This document shows, piece after piece, positions 16,488 through 24,596 of a stretch of 39,369 nucleotides of DNA (its first letter is position 1; each line of letters starts with the position of its first letter). Under the pieces are notes generated by a model that worked only from the letters and a program-made list of their open reading frames with translations, did no database searches and was not told where the DNA came from. Location of the stretch: assembly GCA_021736385.1 (NCBI GenBank), contig JAIPFY010000028.1, positions 1 to 39,369 of the forward strand, written 5' to 3'. The position numbers and the translations under genes are program-made. The DNA comes from Spirochaetia bacterium. GTDB taxonomy: Bacteria; Spirochaetota; Spirochaetia; CAKZLE01.

Positions 16488-16502
16488 GGTGGTAGTAACC
16501 AC
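16488..16502. promoter_or_regulatory. Possible operator upstream of the DUF3089 gene
   Basis: GGTGGTAGTAACCAC has GTGGT/ACCAC arms around AGTA, 48 bases before the DUF3089 start. It resembles the element at 13859-13875 before the response-regulator gene. The match is short and may be chance. Confidence 0.25.
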
Positions 16503-16549
16503 GCAGCTGCCTGTCAATGGATCAGGGCAGCACCAATGGAGGGCGTAAC

Positions 16550-17566
16550 ATGAAATCATATCACATGCATAGCAGAATCTATCTTCTGATCTTCTTCCTG
16601 ATCGTCTGTCTGCTCATGAGTCAAGGGTGCAGCTCTCTCTCCCGGACTGATCCGGGAGCTCTGTCTGATGCAGATGATCCTGACTATGGGGAGCAGGAGT
16701 CCTGGCTGCTCCTTCCTGATGATCCGGATGCATATGCTGTGGATGTCTTCTATGCCTATCCAACCGTGTATCAGGGCGAAGGGGTCCAGGATATCAGTGA
16801 TCCAGCGCAGAGGTCTGCTGCCATGGTCCCGGTCAGGACCCAGGCGAGTGTCTTCTCAGGTTCCGCGAACCTCTATGTCCCGATGTACCGTCAGCTGGGT
16901 AAGGCAGGCTTCAGTCAGGTCGAGACCTTCGAAGAGAACCTTTTGATCGGGGAGGAGGATCTGAGACAGGCCCTGCTCTATTACCTTGCCCACCATAATG
17001 ACGGCAGGCCGTTCTTCATAGCAGGACACAGTCAGGGCTCGAGCACCCTGGTGAGTCTGCTGAGAAAGATCTGGGGGTCAACAGGAGCAGAAGATCGTAT
17101 GATCGCTGCATATCTGATCGGTTTCAGCATCACACAGGATGATATGGAAGCGAACCCCTCGATCAGGATGAGTAGTAGTCCTCACGATACCGGTTGCTTC
17201 ATCGCCTATAACTCCATACGAGACGGGGTCCAGGACCAGTCGGTGCAGGTCCTTGAGGGATCTGTGGTGACCAATCCCCTCTCCTGGGTCAGCAGTGCCG
17301 TTGATGGTGATTATGTGGATGCTTCAGAGAACCTGGGAGCGGTGTTCTTCACCGAAGAGGGGGATGAGTCGATGCGGTATGATCACTTCACCTCTGCTCA
17401 GGTGAAAGGGCAGGCTCTTGTCTGTGAGATCTCTGATCAGTCACCACTCTCATCGTATCCCATAGAGGGGATCTACCACCCTGATGATTATTCGCTGTTC
17501 TATGAGAACCTGCGGATGAATGTGGCCGAACGCAGTGCCCGGTTCCTGGCACAGGATCGGGATTGA
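16550..17566 (+). CDS. DUF3089 alpha/beta-hydrolase, predicted lipoprotein
   Basis: A 338-residue exported protein. A hydrophobic signal ends in a lipobox-like MSQGC with C27 as the lipid-modified cysteine. The mature part has the DUF3089 start VDVFYAYPTVYQ, a nucleophile elbow IAGHSQGS with S161, and the late DYSLFYENLRMN block; DUF3089 proteins are alpha/beta-hydrolases of unknown substrate. The start at 16550 is chosen because GGAGGG lies about 6 bases upstream and the next residues form the signal; an upstream in-frame start at 16517 has no such site. It follows the kinase gene by about 150 bases on the same strand and may belong to its regulon. A 13-bp-arm hairpin follows the stop. Confidence 0.8.
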   Translation: MKSYHMHSRIYLLIFFLIVCLLMSQGCSSLSRTDPGALSDADDPDYGEQESWLLLPDDPDAYAVDVFYAYPTVYQGEGVQDISDPAQRSAAMVPVRTQASVFSGSANLYVPMYRQLGKAGFSQVETFEENLLIGEEDLRQALLYYLAHHNDGRPFFIAGHSQGSSTLVSLLRKIWGSTGAEDRMIAAYLIGFSITQDDMEANPSIRMSSSPHDTGCFIAYNSIRDGVQDQSVQVLEGSVVTNPLSWVSSAVDGDYVDASENLGAVFFTEEGDESMRYDHFTSAQVKGQALVCEISDQSPLSSYPIEGIYHPDDYSLFYENLRMNVAERSARFLAQDRD

Positions 17567-17588
17567 TAGTGACTCTGGCAGACTCAGG

Positions 17589-17629
17589 TGATCGACCGGG
17601 ATGTGCTCATGGTACTTCCCGGTCGATCA
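17589..17629 (+). terminator. Hairpin after the DUF3089 gene
   Basis: TGATCGACCGGGA and its exact complement form a 13-bp stem around a 15-base loop, 22 bases after the stop. No T run follows, so it may stabilise or process the transcript rather than act alone as a terminator. Confidence 0.5.
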
Positions 17630-17819
17630 TCCCGTTCCAGGATGAAGAGCTCTCAGTCACATGGATCATGGGATTTACCAGAGGTGTATAGATCGCATTC
17701 TGTGGAAGACAGAAGTCCTTATGGATTTGCTGCTGCTGAAGTAGATCCTGTATCTGCACATAACCTTATAACAACTACATGTGCTGAAAGATCATCGATA
17801 TCTTAGGTGAATCTCCTCT

Positions 17820-17829
17820 CCCCCCCCCC
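17820..17829. repeat. Homopolymeric C10 tract upstream of a surface lipoprotein gene
   Basis: Ten consecutive C followed by alternating ACACACA, about 155 bases before the -10 of the RCC1 lipoprotein gene. Poly-G/C tracts of this length are slippage-prone and serve as phase-variation switches in some treponemes. The role here is not shown. Confidence 0.7.
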
Positions 17830-17984
17830 ACACACATGTGAAGAAACTCTCTCGCTGTACGTGACTCATCGTTACCCGCCATGTACCATCAACTAAGTCA
17901 ATGAGTCTTCATGAACAGACAGGGTGTTGGATTTATTTATTTAACCATCTACATCTCTTTATATATACTTTAGAGAAATACTCA

Positions 17985-17990
17985 TATAAT
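17985..17990 (+). promoter_or_regulatory. Candidate -10 for the RCC1 lipoprotein gene
   Basis: TATAAT sits in an AT-rich stretch 47 bases before the start codon. No good -35 hexamer is found at 17 bases, so this is a partial promoter call. Confidence 0.35.
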
Positions 17991-18036
17991 ATAGAGTGAT
18001 CAATAAAATCGTTATTATAAAAAGTTGGAGAGTGCT

Positions 18037-19416
18037 ATGAAAGAATCGTATGTGTATATTCTGGGAGTGGGGCTGCTGCTGTTTTTCCTGTCAGGCTGTC
18101 CCATAGCTGAAACAGGCTCGCAAGTGATCTATGATGGGAATGGGAACACGACTGGATCCGTCCCTGTGGATACTCAAACATATGACACCAATGACAGTTT
18201 TACAGTTCTTGGTAATACGGGAAATCTATTACGTGATGGGTTCTTATTTGTAGGTTGGAATTCTGCAGCCGATGGAACAGGTGAATCCTATGGTGAGTCC
18301 GATAGCGTATCGATGGGGACCGGTGATGTCACCTTGTTTGCAGACTGGTCAGTCGAGCCTGGTATACGTGCGGTCGCGGCGGGAGAATCCTTCCTGCTGA
18401 TCCTGAAGGATGATGGCACGCTCTGGGCAAGAGGCCGGAATGGGAATGGGGAGCTTGGTGATGGGACGACTACCACACGGGACGATGCGGTTCAGATCAT
18501 GGCCGGGACTCCAGTAAAAGCGATCTCTGCGGGATTACGTCACTCAATGATCCTTACAGATGCTGGTGACCTGTATGCTACAGGTGATAATAGCTCATAT
18601 CAGCTGGGAACGGGTACTAACTCAAGTACTACTGTCCCTGTGCTTGTCAGGAGTTCTGTCGCTGCGGTAGCCTGTGGGGATTCGTACACGATGATCATTG
18701 ATGATGATGAAGTCGGTACCCTTCTGGGTGTAGGGCATGGTACAGTAGATCAAGCGATCGGTCTGGTGGGTGACAGTGGTCGAGTGGAGACTTTTACGCA
18801 AGTCGATACCGGAGTCACTGCGGTATCGGCCGGTAACAGGCATACCCTCTATCTGAAAGATAGTACGTTGCATGCGATGGGAAACAACCAGTACGGGCAG
18901 CTCTTTCTGGGCTCTCGCGGTAATGATCCAGTGACTCCGACCGCAACGGGATATACTAATGTCAGGTCCATCTCAGTCGGAGAGACTCACTCACTGATTG
19001 TAACAACCGGTGATGAGTTATGGGTGGTAGGTTCTCAGAACAATGGGGAACTTGGGAATGGGATCGCTGCAGAACACGAGATACCTGATAATACTGCACT
19101 CTATTATGAGACAGCCCCATCAAAGCTGATGGATGGTGTTGATACAGCAGAAGCCGGAGCAGATGTGACAATGATCTTGAAGCTTGATGATACCCTCTGG
19201 GGAGTTGGTTCCGACTATGGCGGACAGCAGGGAGATGGCGATAACGTGAATTCACGGAATCTTGCGCCGGTACAGGTAGCATCCGGGGTGCATACCATGA
19301 GTGTAGGTGAATATCATACTTCGCTCTGGAAGATCGATGGTACTGTCTGGGACACGCAATCCGATCAAAATGGCACAAGTCGTTTCGTTGAGCTGTCTCT
19401 GATGCCCTCTGATTGA
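18037..19416 (+). CDS. Lipoprotein with Listeria-Bacteroides repeat and RCC1 repeats
   Basis: A 459-residue exported protein. Signal MKESYVYILG... ends in a clear lipobox LSGC with C21. Residues about 32-110 form one Listeria-Bacteroides (Flg_new) repeat: YDGNGNTTGSVPVD, then FLFVGWNSAADG and VTLFADWS. From about 112 on there are RCC1/ATS1-type blades with repeating LWARGRNGNGELGDG, LYATGDNSSYQLGTG, LHAMGNNQYGQLF, LWVVGSQNNGELGNG and LWGVGSDYGGQQGDG: a beta-propeller likely used for binding at the cell surface. GGAG lies 6 bases before the ATG; the TTG at 18025 is less likely. It has fewer GATC sites and more AT than its neighbours, so it may be a later arrival. Confidence 0.85.
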   Translation: MKESYVYILGVGLLLFFLSGCPIAETGSQVIYDGNGNTTGSVPVDTQTYDTNDSFTVLGNTGNLLRDGFLFVGWNSAADGTGESYGESDSVSMGTGDVTLFADWSVEPGIRAVAAGESFLLILKDDGTLWARGRNGNGELGDGTTTTRDDAVQIMAGTPVKAISAGLRHSMILTDAGDLYATGDNSSYQLGTGTNSSTTVPVLVRSSVAAVACGDSYTMIIDDDEVGTLLGVGHGTVDQAIGLVGDSGRVETFTQVDTGVTAVSAGNRHTLYLKDSTLHAMGNNQYGQLFLGSRGNDPVTPTATGYTNVRSISVGETHSLIVTTGDELWVVGSQNNGELGNGIAAEHEIPDNTALYYETAPSKLMDGVDTAEAGADVTMILKLDDTLWGVGSDYGGQQGDGDNVNSRNLAPVQVASGVHTMSVGEYHTSLWKIDGTVWDTQSDQNGTSRFVELSLMPSD

Positions 19417-19471
19417 TCAGACCTCCTGCAGCAGGTGCGGTGATGATCAAGACGGGCTGCCAGAGACAGTT

Positions 19472-19509
19472 CACCGCCAGAGGGCGGTGTGTCCTGCTCT
19501 CTGGCGGTG
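19472..19509. terminator. Nested alternative hairpins between convergent genes
   Basis: CACCGCCAGAG at 19472-19482 pairs perfectly with 19499-19509 (11 bp, 16-base loop), but its first 7 bases can instead pair with GGCGGTG at 19483-19489 (7 bp, 4-base loop). It lies between the convergent RCC1 lipoprotein and PARG-like genes and is probably a bidirectional terminator, although no T run follows. Confidence 0.5.
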
Positions 19510-19569
19510 CGAAGATATCCTCATCCCCCCATCAGCTGCATGGTCGGTCCTTCCCGTTTCCCATCACTC

Positions 19570-20526
19570 CTATGAACCCTCTGTCGCGAACTCCTTGGTG
19601 AAGGGCAACAGGTTCCCCTGCGGGTTGAACCAGTGGTAGGAGTTATGATTCTCTATGATCGCGAATACGACATGAGAGAAGGCTGTGCGGAATTCAGGCT
19701 CATCAAGGATCTGGTGAAACAGCTGTGCCATGTGGTGCGGGGGATTGGCGAACGCTCCACAGCCGAAGGCTCCCAGGACCATCTCCGTATGTCCGTGAAG
19801 CAGTGCCATGCGAAAGATTGTACGTATCTTGTGCGATGTTGCCCCTTCCATGGCCTTTTTGAGGCGGTACTCACCCGCATCGGTACGAAAGAGGGCGGGG
19901 CTGCTGATCGCGGCGACAGCTGCGAAATCGACATGCAACGGCATATCGGTCTTTCGGTATCCATCAGCTTCAGACGAACGGTAGACGGTCACCTGTGGGG
20001 AGTAGATCCCCCCGTGGTCCCTGTCCATCGGGTAGTGTTCGGTCCGTTCGGTGATCCCGTACGACTGGGCATAATCGATGAACTGGTACAGGGACTGGAA
20101 GTAGTTCGAACAGCGGAACAGGTACTCCTCCTGTGCTCCGGATCCTGATCTCACCCCGCCCCCGGGGTTGTGCCTGTTTGCCATATTCAGCACCATCGGT
20201 CGTTCGCCTCGCTGCTGCAGCAGCTTCGTGACTGTGAGGGTATCACCCTCGATCACGTCGATCCTTCGTTCCTGCTGAGCTACCGGCCAGCTGCCGGGAT
20301 TCTCGATACGGTCATACTTGATGGTGCCCTGCTGCATCGCTGCAGGATCGTCGAAGGTGACCGTCACACCGGAATCAGCCGTATAGCTTCCAGAGAGCAC
20401 ATCCTGTACCGTGTCCTTGAATACCTCTATACGCAGTTCATGCATCCTATAGCTATCTTGCGCCCAGACTGCTTTGTTGAACGCTGCTTTCCATCTATCT
20501 GCATCCCATACAGGTCTCTTGATCAT
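19570..20526 (-). CDS. TIGR02452/DUF2263 PARG-like ADP-ribose hydrolase
   Basis: A 318-residue soluble protein of the microbial poly(ADP-ribose) glycohydrolase-like family. The catalytic signature is complete: NMANRHNPGGGVRSGSGAQEE with G122-G-G124 and Q132-E133-E134, followed by LFRCSNYF, IYSPQVTVYR, and the late GAFGCGAFANPP phosphate loop. Such macrodomain-fold enzymes remove ADP-ribose from proteins, or possibly nucleic acids. GGAGG lies 6 bases before the ATG. No ADP-ribosyltransferase is seen in the window. The transcript leader (20527-20690) can form three hairpins on the sense strand, suggesting RNA-level control. It stands alone, convergent with the RCC1 lipoprotein gene. Confidence 0.85.
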   Translation of the reverse strand: MIKRPVWDADRWKAAFNKAVWAQDSYRMHELRIEVFKDTVQDVLSGSYTADSGVTVTFDDPAAMQQGTIKYDRIENPGSWPVAQQERRIDVIEGDTLTVTKLLQQRGERPMVLNMANRHNPGGGVRSGSGAQEEYLFRCSNYFQSLYQFIDYAQSYGITERTEHYPMDRDHGGIYSPQVTVYRSSEADGYRKTDMPLHVDFAAVAAISSPALFRTDAGEYRLKKAMEGATSHKIRTIFRMALLHGHTEMVLGAFGCGAFANPPHHMAQLFHQILDEPEFRTAFSHVVFAIIENHNSYHWFNPQGNLLPFTKEFATEGS

Positions 20527-20858
20527 TCTATACCTCCAGAGCTATGGTGCAGGCTCTGCAGCCTGCACGTATGGTCCATGGGGCGTACCAGGTCTGGTCC
20601 CTGATACGTCTTGCTTGTCATCGCATGCCCGTACCTGATGATCTGGAACGATCCTGCAGTCTGTACGGAGAAGTGCACAGACTGCAGAGACTTCTTTTCA
20701 GGTATCTTAGTATGTATCATACCATATCAATGAGTGTTTGTGTGATAAACCTATATGATTATATGAATATATATTACCCATACAGAGTGATGGGAAGGGA
20801 GCTCTCTGAAGCTCTCACGCTCCTCTTCTGTGGTGGAGAGCTGCCCGCCTGCGTGCGT
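20527..20858. other. Intergenic region between PARG-like gene and hypA
   Basis: No gene is seen. The left half is the hairpin-rich leader of the PARG-like gene; the right half (about 20690-20790) is AT-rich and probably holds its promoter. The plus-strand open frame at 20544-21092 is the shadow of hypA plus this leader. Confidence 0.5.
20547..20687 (-). promoter_or_regulatory. Structured 5' leader with three hairpins upstream of the PARG-like gene
   Basis: Three stem-loops lie in a row: 20547-20568 (9 bp, 4-base loop, GTGCAGGCT arm), 20584-20608 (9 bp with one pair that is G-U on the minus-strand RNA, 7-base loop) and 20654-20687 (11 bp, CTGCAGTCTGT arm, 12-base loop). The second stem is fully paired only in the minus-strand transcript, which is the sense strand of the PARG-like gene. 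The first stem ends about 20 bases from its start codon. It matches no riboswitch class I recognise. Confidence 0.45.
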
Positions 20859-21200
20859 TCAGCACGCTATGATCTCCTTGATGAGGAACTCCCTGCCCCC
20901 CAGGAGTTCCCTGCGGGTGCTCCCGCAGTGCGGGCAGACTCCCTGGTGTGCCACTACCGGGTAGACCTTGCCGCACCCCTGGCAGAGGGCATTGGTTGTA
21001 AGGATCTCAATTTCGAGGGTGGTCTTTTCGAGCAGGGTGCCGTCTACCGCTGCAGGATAGCAGTCCTGCACGAACCGGGGGATCATGGATGAGAGTTCTC
21101 CGATCTGCAGTACGATCGTCGCGACTTCTGTCAGCTGATGTTCTTTCATGAGCTGTTCTACTGTCTTGATCACTTCGATGACCACCCCGAGTTCATGCAT
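20859..21200 (-). CDS. hypA: Nickel metallochaperone HypA
   Basis: A 113-residue protein with the full HypA pattern: MHE at the N-terminus (His2 binds nickel) and a zinc site of C73-x-x-C76 and C89-x-x-C92 (ALCQGC, VCPHC). HypA with HypB inserts nickel into [NiFe]-hydrogenase or other nickel enzymes. AAGGAG lies 7 bases before the ATG, and the gene follows the Fe-S/FAD oxidoreductase by 14 bases, so it is the last gene of a four-gene operon. No hydrogenase subunits or hypC-F are in the window; the nickel client, if any, is elsewhere or is a protein of this operon. Confidence 0.9.
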   Translation of the reverse strand: MHELGVVIEVIKTVEQLMKEHQLTEVATIVLQIGELSSMIPRFVQDCYPAAVDGTLLEKTTLEIEILTTNALCQGCGKVYPVVAHQGVCPHCGSTRRELLGGREFLIKEIIAC

Positions 21201-21214
21201 TGCACTGCTCCTTC

Positions 21215-23899
21215 TTATCTTCGTGCTACCGTGTCCTGCAGCTTCTTCACCGAGATCTTCACTTTTCGTTTGAGGACGTTCTTCATGACGGTCGGTTTGA
21301 GATCCTTGAAGTCGACGCCTGCCTTATCATAGACTCTTACCAGAGAGATCGCATCGAACTTGCACTGCACGGTACACTGCCCGCAGCCGACACAGAGGAA
21401 CTGATCGACGATCACCGCACCGCAGCCCAGACATCGTTCGGTCTCTTTCCTGATCTGCTCTTCAGTCAGGATCCCGCGGTCGTCGCTGAAGGAGAGGTGC
21501 TTTGTGTTTTTATGTTCAGAGCGCTGTCTGGGGGTGTTGTCATAGCCGCCGATCTCCAGATGGTCCTTGTCCATGGCCGTATACTCCCGCCTGTCCCGTC
21601 CGATCACCAGAGACTGTCCCGGTTGTACATAGCGGTGGATCGAGATGGCGGCCTCTTTACCGGCAGCGATCGCCTCGATGGCGAATCGCGGTCCGGTCAG
21701 GGCATCCCCGCCGATGAAGATATCTTTCTCGTCGCTCTGAGCGGTCGCCCGATCGGCTTTGGCGGTGCGATTGGCTCTGGTCTGTACCTGTGAGCCCTCA
21801 AGCAGTGCTCCCCACTCGATGGACTGCCCGATCGAGAGCAGCACCGTATCAGCAGGTACGATGATCGTATCCTGATCATCATAGACCGGGTTGAAGGCAT
21901 GGTCGGCATCGAAGACCGACCGGCATCTCTTGAATTCCACCCCGGTCACTGCACCATCTTTCAGAATGATCCTTGCCGGTCCCCAGCCGTTGTTGATAGC
22001 GATCGCCTCATGCTCTGCCTCTTCTATCTCTTCTTCCAGGGCAGGCATCTCGCTTCGTGACTCAAGGCAGTAGAGTGCTACCTTCTGTGCTCTGGTCCGT
22101 ACGGCAGTACGTGCCACATCGATCGCGACATTCCCCCCGCCGATGACCACGACCTGTGAACCGACAGCGACTTCATTTCCGAGATTCACCTCCCGCAGGA
22201 ATTCGATCCCCGAGAGGACATCTGCAGCAGTTTCTCCTTCGATACCGAGCGATCGTCCCCCTTGGGCACCCACCGCAAGGTAGAATGCCTCGAACCCCTC
22301 TGCTCTGAGCTCAGCTATGGTGATGTCCGAGCCGACGGTGATGCCGGTCCTGAAGGTGATCCCCAGCTCTCTGAGTATGTCGATCTCAGCATTCACTACC
22401 GGTTTTTCCAGACGGAAGGAGGGGATCCCCAGGGTCATCATTCCCCCGAGTACCGGCTGCTTCTCGAACACGGTGACCTTATAGCCGTCGATCGCCAGAT
22501 AGTAGGCGCACGAGAGACCGGAGGGACCGGCTCCGACCACTGCGATCTTCTTACCGTAGTCATGGCGCTTTCTGGGGATGAATCGTCGTTCAGTGTTGAG
22601 ATCCTGCTCGGCTATGAACTTCTTGATGTCATCGATAGCCACCGGGTCATCGATATCACCACGGGTACAGGCACTCTCACACTCCTTCGGACAGATGCGG
22701 CCGCAGATGGCGGGGAAGGGGTTCTCTCTCTTGATCAGTTCCAGTGCCTCTGTGTACTTTCCCTGAGAAGCGAGTTTGATATAGCCCTGTACCGATATAT
22801 GGGCAGGGCAGCTGGTCTTGCAGGGGCTCGTGCCGCTTTCGACCACGTCCTTGCGGTTGGTACGGTACTCGGGGTTCCAGTCCTCAGGTCCCCACTCTTT
22901 GTTCCTCGGGGTATACTCATGGGTCAGGGTCTCGACGACCGGGGTACTCGAACAGATCTTCTGTCCCAGTTGGAGGGCGTTGACCGGACAGTTCTCCACA
23001 CAGGCACCGCAGGCGACGCAGGAATCAGGATCTACTTGAGCCACATAGTTCGAGCGTACCATATCGGCGTTCATGAACATGCTCGCAGAGCGCAGGGAGA
23101 GGCAGGAGCACCCGCAGCAGTTGCAGATCGCATGGGTCTTCTCTGCACCTTCTGTGTTGGGCACCTGGTGCATGAGTCCGTTCTCCTCAGCCTTCCTGAT
23201 CACCTCGAAGGCCTCTTCCCGGGTGATCTCCTTTCCTCGTCCTGTCCTGATGTAGTACTCGGCAGCATGTCCCATCTGGATGCACATATCCTCTTTCAGA
23301 TGGCCGCAGCCCTCTCCCATGGCCTCACGGACGGTGCGGCAGGCACAATCTGATACGGAGAAGATGGTATTGTCATTGAGGAACTTCGATACCTCTTCAT
23401 AGGAGGCACGTCGTGTCTCCCCCGAGATCGCAGATTCGATGGGGATCACCCGCATCAGACCGACGCCGACCGGGAACATGCCGGCACTGGCTGCACCGCG
23501 CAGCAGGCCGTAGTCATTGAAGGCGACAGCCATCTGAGGGTACTTGCGTACGTTCTTCAGATTGTTCACCATCATCTCCATGATCCCCGGTACCCAGGTA
23601 TCGTACCAGTAGACGTCCTCTCCCGCCTCATGGTTGACAAAGGCCACTCCGGCATCTGCAAGCTGCTCGAGGAGTTCCCGGGTCAGCTCTTCACTCTTGC
23701 CGCAGATCGCTGCGACCTCTTTCACATTCTGGTGTTTCCTGAACTCGAGGGCGAGGGCGACCTCTCCCATCTGTTCAGTGACCACCGGCTCCAGGATGCG
23801 GTACTCCGGTGATTGTGTGGTGAGCCCGTTCTTCGAACCCATCTTCTTCCTGCTTACTTTGTTCGCGAACTTCAGGACCGATACCTTCACTTCTGCCAT
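21215..23899 (-). CDS. Fe-S/FAD oxidoreductase: ferredoxin-like N-terminal part fused to GltD-like module
   Basis: An 894-residue cytosolic redox enzyme. An N-terminal helical domain with a possible winged helix (about 35-100) leads to scattered cysteines (DCACRT, CNCCGCSC) and a 4Fe-4S motif CVACGACVENCP near residue 300. Then comes the GltD/DPYD-type module: CKTSCPAHI and CGRICPKECESAC, FAD site VVGAGPSGLSCAYYL near 455, NADPH site VVVIGGGNVAIDVA near 590, and IFIGGDALTGPRFAIEAIAAG. A C-terminal ferredoxin segment follows (CLGCGAVIVDQFLCVGCGQC, then VQC). GGGAG precedes the ATG. GltD-like proteins move electrons from NAD(P)H through FAD to Fe-S clusters; here the partner is unknown. It lies between hypB and hypA, an arrangement I do not know as a characterised system. 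Confidence 0.75.
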   Translation of the reverse strand: MAEVKVSVLKFANKVSRKKMGSKNGLTTQSPEYRILEPVVTEQMGEVALALEFRKHQNVKEVAAICGKSEELTRELLEQLADAGVAFVNHEAGEDVYWYDTWVPGIMEMMVNNLKNVRKYPQMAVAFNDYGLLRGAASAGMFPVGVGLMRVIPIESAISGETRRASYEEVSKFLNDNTIFSVSDCACRTVREAMGEGCGHLKEDMCIQMGHAAEYYIRTGRGKEITREEAFEVIRKAEENGLMHQVPNTEGAEKTHAICNCCGCSCLSLRSASMFMNADMVRSNYVAQVDPDSCVACGACVENCPVNALQLGQKICSSTPVVETLTHEYTPRNKEWGPEDWNPEYRTNRKDVVESGTSPCKTSCPAHISVQGYIKLASQGKYTEALELIKRENPFPAICGRICPKECESACTRGDIDDPVAIDDIKKFIAEQDLNTERRFIPRKRHDYGKKIAVVGAGPSGLSCAYYLAIDGYKVTVFEKQPVLGGMMTLGIPSFRLEKPVVNAEIDILRELGITFRTGITVGSDITIAELRAEGFEAFYLAVGAQGGRSLGIEGETAADVLSGIEFLREVNLGNEVAVGSQVVVIGGGNVAIDVARTAVRTRAQKVALYCLESRSEMPALEEEIEEAEHEAIAINNGWGPARIILKDGAVTGVEFKRCRSVFDADHAFNPVYDDQDTIIVPADTVLLSIGQSIEWGALLEGSQVQTRANRTAKADRATAQSDEKDIFIGGDALTGPRFAIEAIAAGKEAAISIHRYVQPGQSLVIGRDRREYTAMDKDHLEIGGYDNTPRQRSEHKNTKHLSFSDDRGILTEEQIRKETERCLGCGAVIVDQFLCVGCGQCTVQCKFDAISLVRVYDKAGVDFKDLKPTVMKNVLKRKVKISVKKLQDTVARR

Positions 23900-23915
23900 C
23901 TCGTCTCTCCCTTAT

Positions 23916-24584
23916 TCATGCATTCCAGTTCTTGATCTCTTCTTTCAGCCAGGTGACCCACCTGTCGATCCCCTCTCCGGTCTTCGCGCAGATGGGGATG
24001 ACCTGTATGTCGGGGTTCAGTGCTCTGGCACGACGGGTACAGGCTTCCAGATCGAAGTCGAAGAAGTCCATCGCATCGATCTTGTTGATCAGCAGCACGT
24101 CGCATATAGTGAACATCAGGGGGTACTTCAGCGGTTTGTCGTCACCCTCGGGTACGCTGAGGATCATGGCATTCTTCGAAGCACCGGTATCGAACTCAGC
24201 CGGGCATACCAGATTACCGACATTCTCCAGCACCACCAGATCCAGTCCTTCGGTACCGAGTCCTGCAAGCCCTTGCGAGGTCATCTGGGCATCGAGATGG
24301 CACATACCTCCGGTATGCAGCTGGATGACCTTCGCTCCGGTCTCTCCTATGGTCCTTGCATCGACATCAGAGTCGATGTCCGCTTCCATGACCCCGATCG
24401 AGAGTTCCTCTCCGATCGTCTCTATGGTGCGTTCGAGGGTGGTGGTCTTCCCCGATCCGGGGGAGGACATGAGGTTGAGCAGGAACACCTTATCGTCTTT
24501 CAACTGCTTTCGCAGCTCATCTGCCCGGGCATCATTGTCTGCGAACACGCTTGCTTTGATCGTGAGTATCCTGAAATCATTCAT
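23916..24584 (-). CDS. hypB: Hydrogenase/urease nickel incorporation GTPase HypB
   Basis: A 222-residue SIMIBI-class GTPase. P-loop SSPGSGKT at residues 40-47, metal-site GGMCHLD with C95 and H96, ENVGNLVCPAEFD with C127, and base-recognition NKIDAMDFF. It lacks the N-terminal CxxCGC and His-rich nickel-store segments of some HypB proteins, so it is the short form. The second ATG (24584) is preferred since GGAG lies 7 bases upstream of it, against 4 for the first at 24587. It sits 12 bases after the DUF5692 gene and 16 bases before the oxidoreductase gene. It pairs functionally with hypA two genes downstream. Confidence 0.9.
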   Translation of the reverse strand: MNDFRILTIKASVFADNDARADELRKQLKDDKVFLLNLMSSPGSGKTTTLERTIETIGEELSIGVMEADIDSDVDARTIGETGAKVIQLHTGGMCHLDAQMTSQGLAGLGTEGLDLVVLENVGNLVCPAEFDTGASKNAMILSVPEGDDKPLKYPLMFTICDVLLINKIDAMDFFDFDLEACTRRARALNPDIQVIPICAKTGEGIDRWVTWLKEEIKNWNA

Positions 24585-24596
24585 CATCGTTCTCCG

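Larger units (their letters stand above)
17567..18036. other. Intergenic region with terminator, poly-C tract and AT-rich promoter zone
   Basis: About 470 bases without a gene. It holds a 13-bp-arm hairpin (17589-17629), a C10 tract followed by CA repeats (17820-17836), and an AT-rich zone (about 17930-18020) with a TATAAT that probably drives the RCC1 lipoprotein gene. The open frame at 17588-17806 has no ribosome site or family resemblance. Confidence 0.5.

Noticed and set aside
17588-17806. 72-residue open frame after the DUF3089 gene
   Set aside because: It starts at the terminator-like hairpin, lacks a ribosome site and resembles no family.
20884-20909. 8-base inverted repeat in hypA (GGAACTCC)
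   Set aside because: Short arms with a 10-base loop inside a normal coding region; likely chance.
22262-23353. 363-residue plus-strand frame
   Set aside because: Antisense to the Fe-S/FAD oxidoreductase, whose cysteine and nucleotide motifs are clear.
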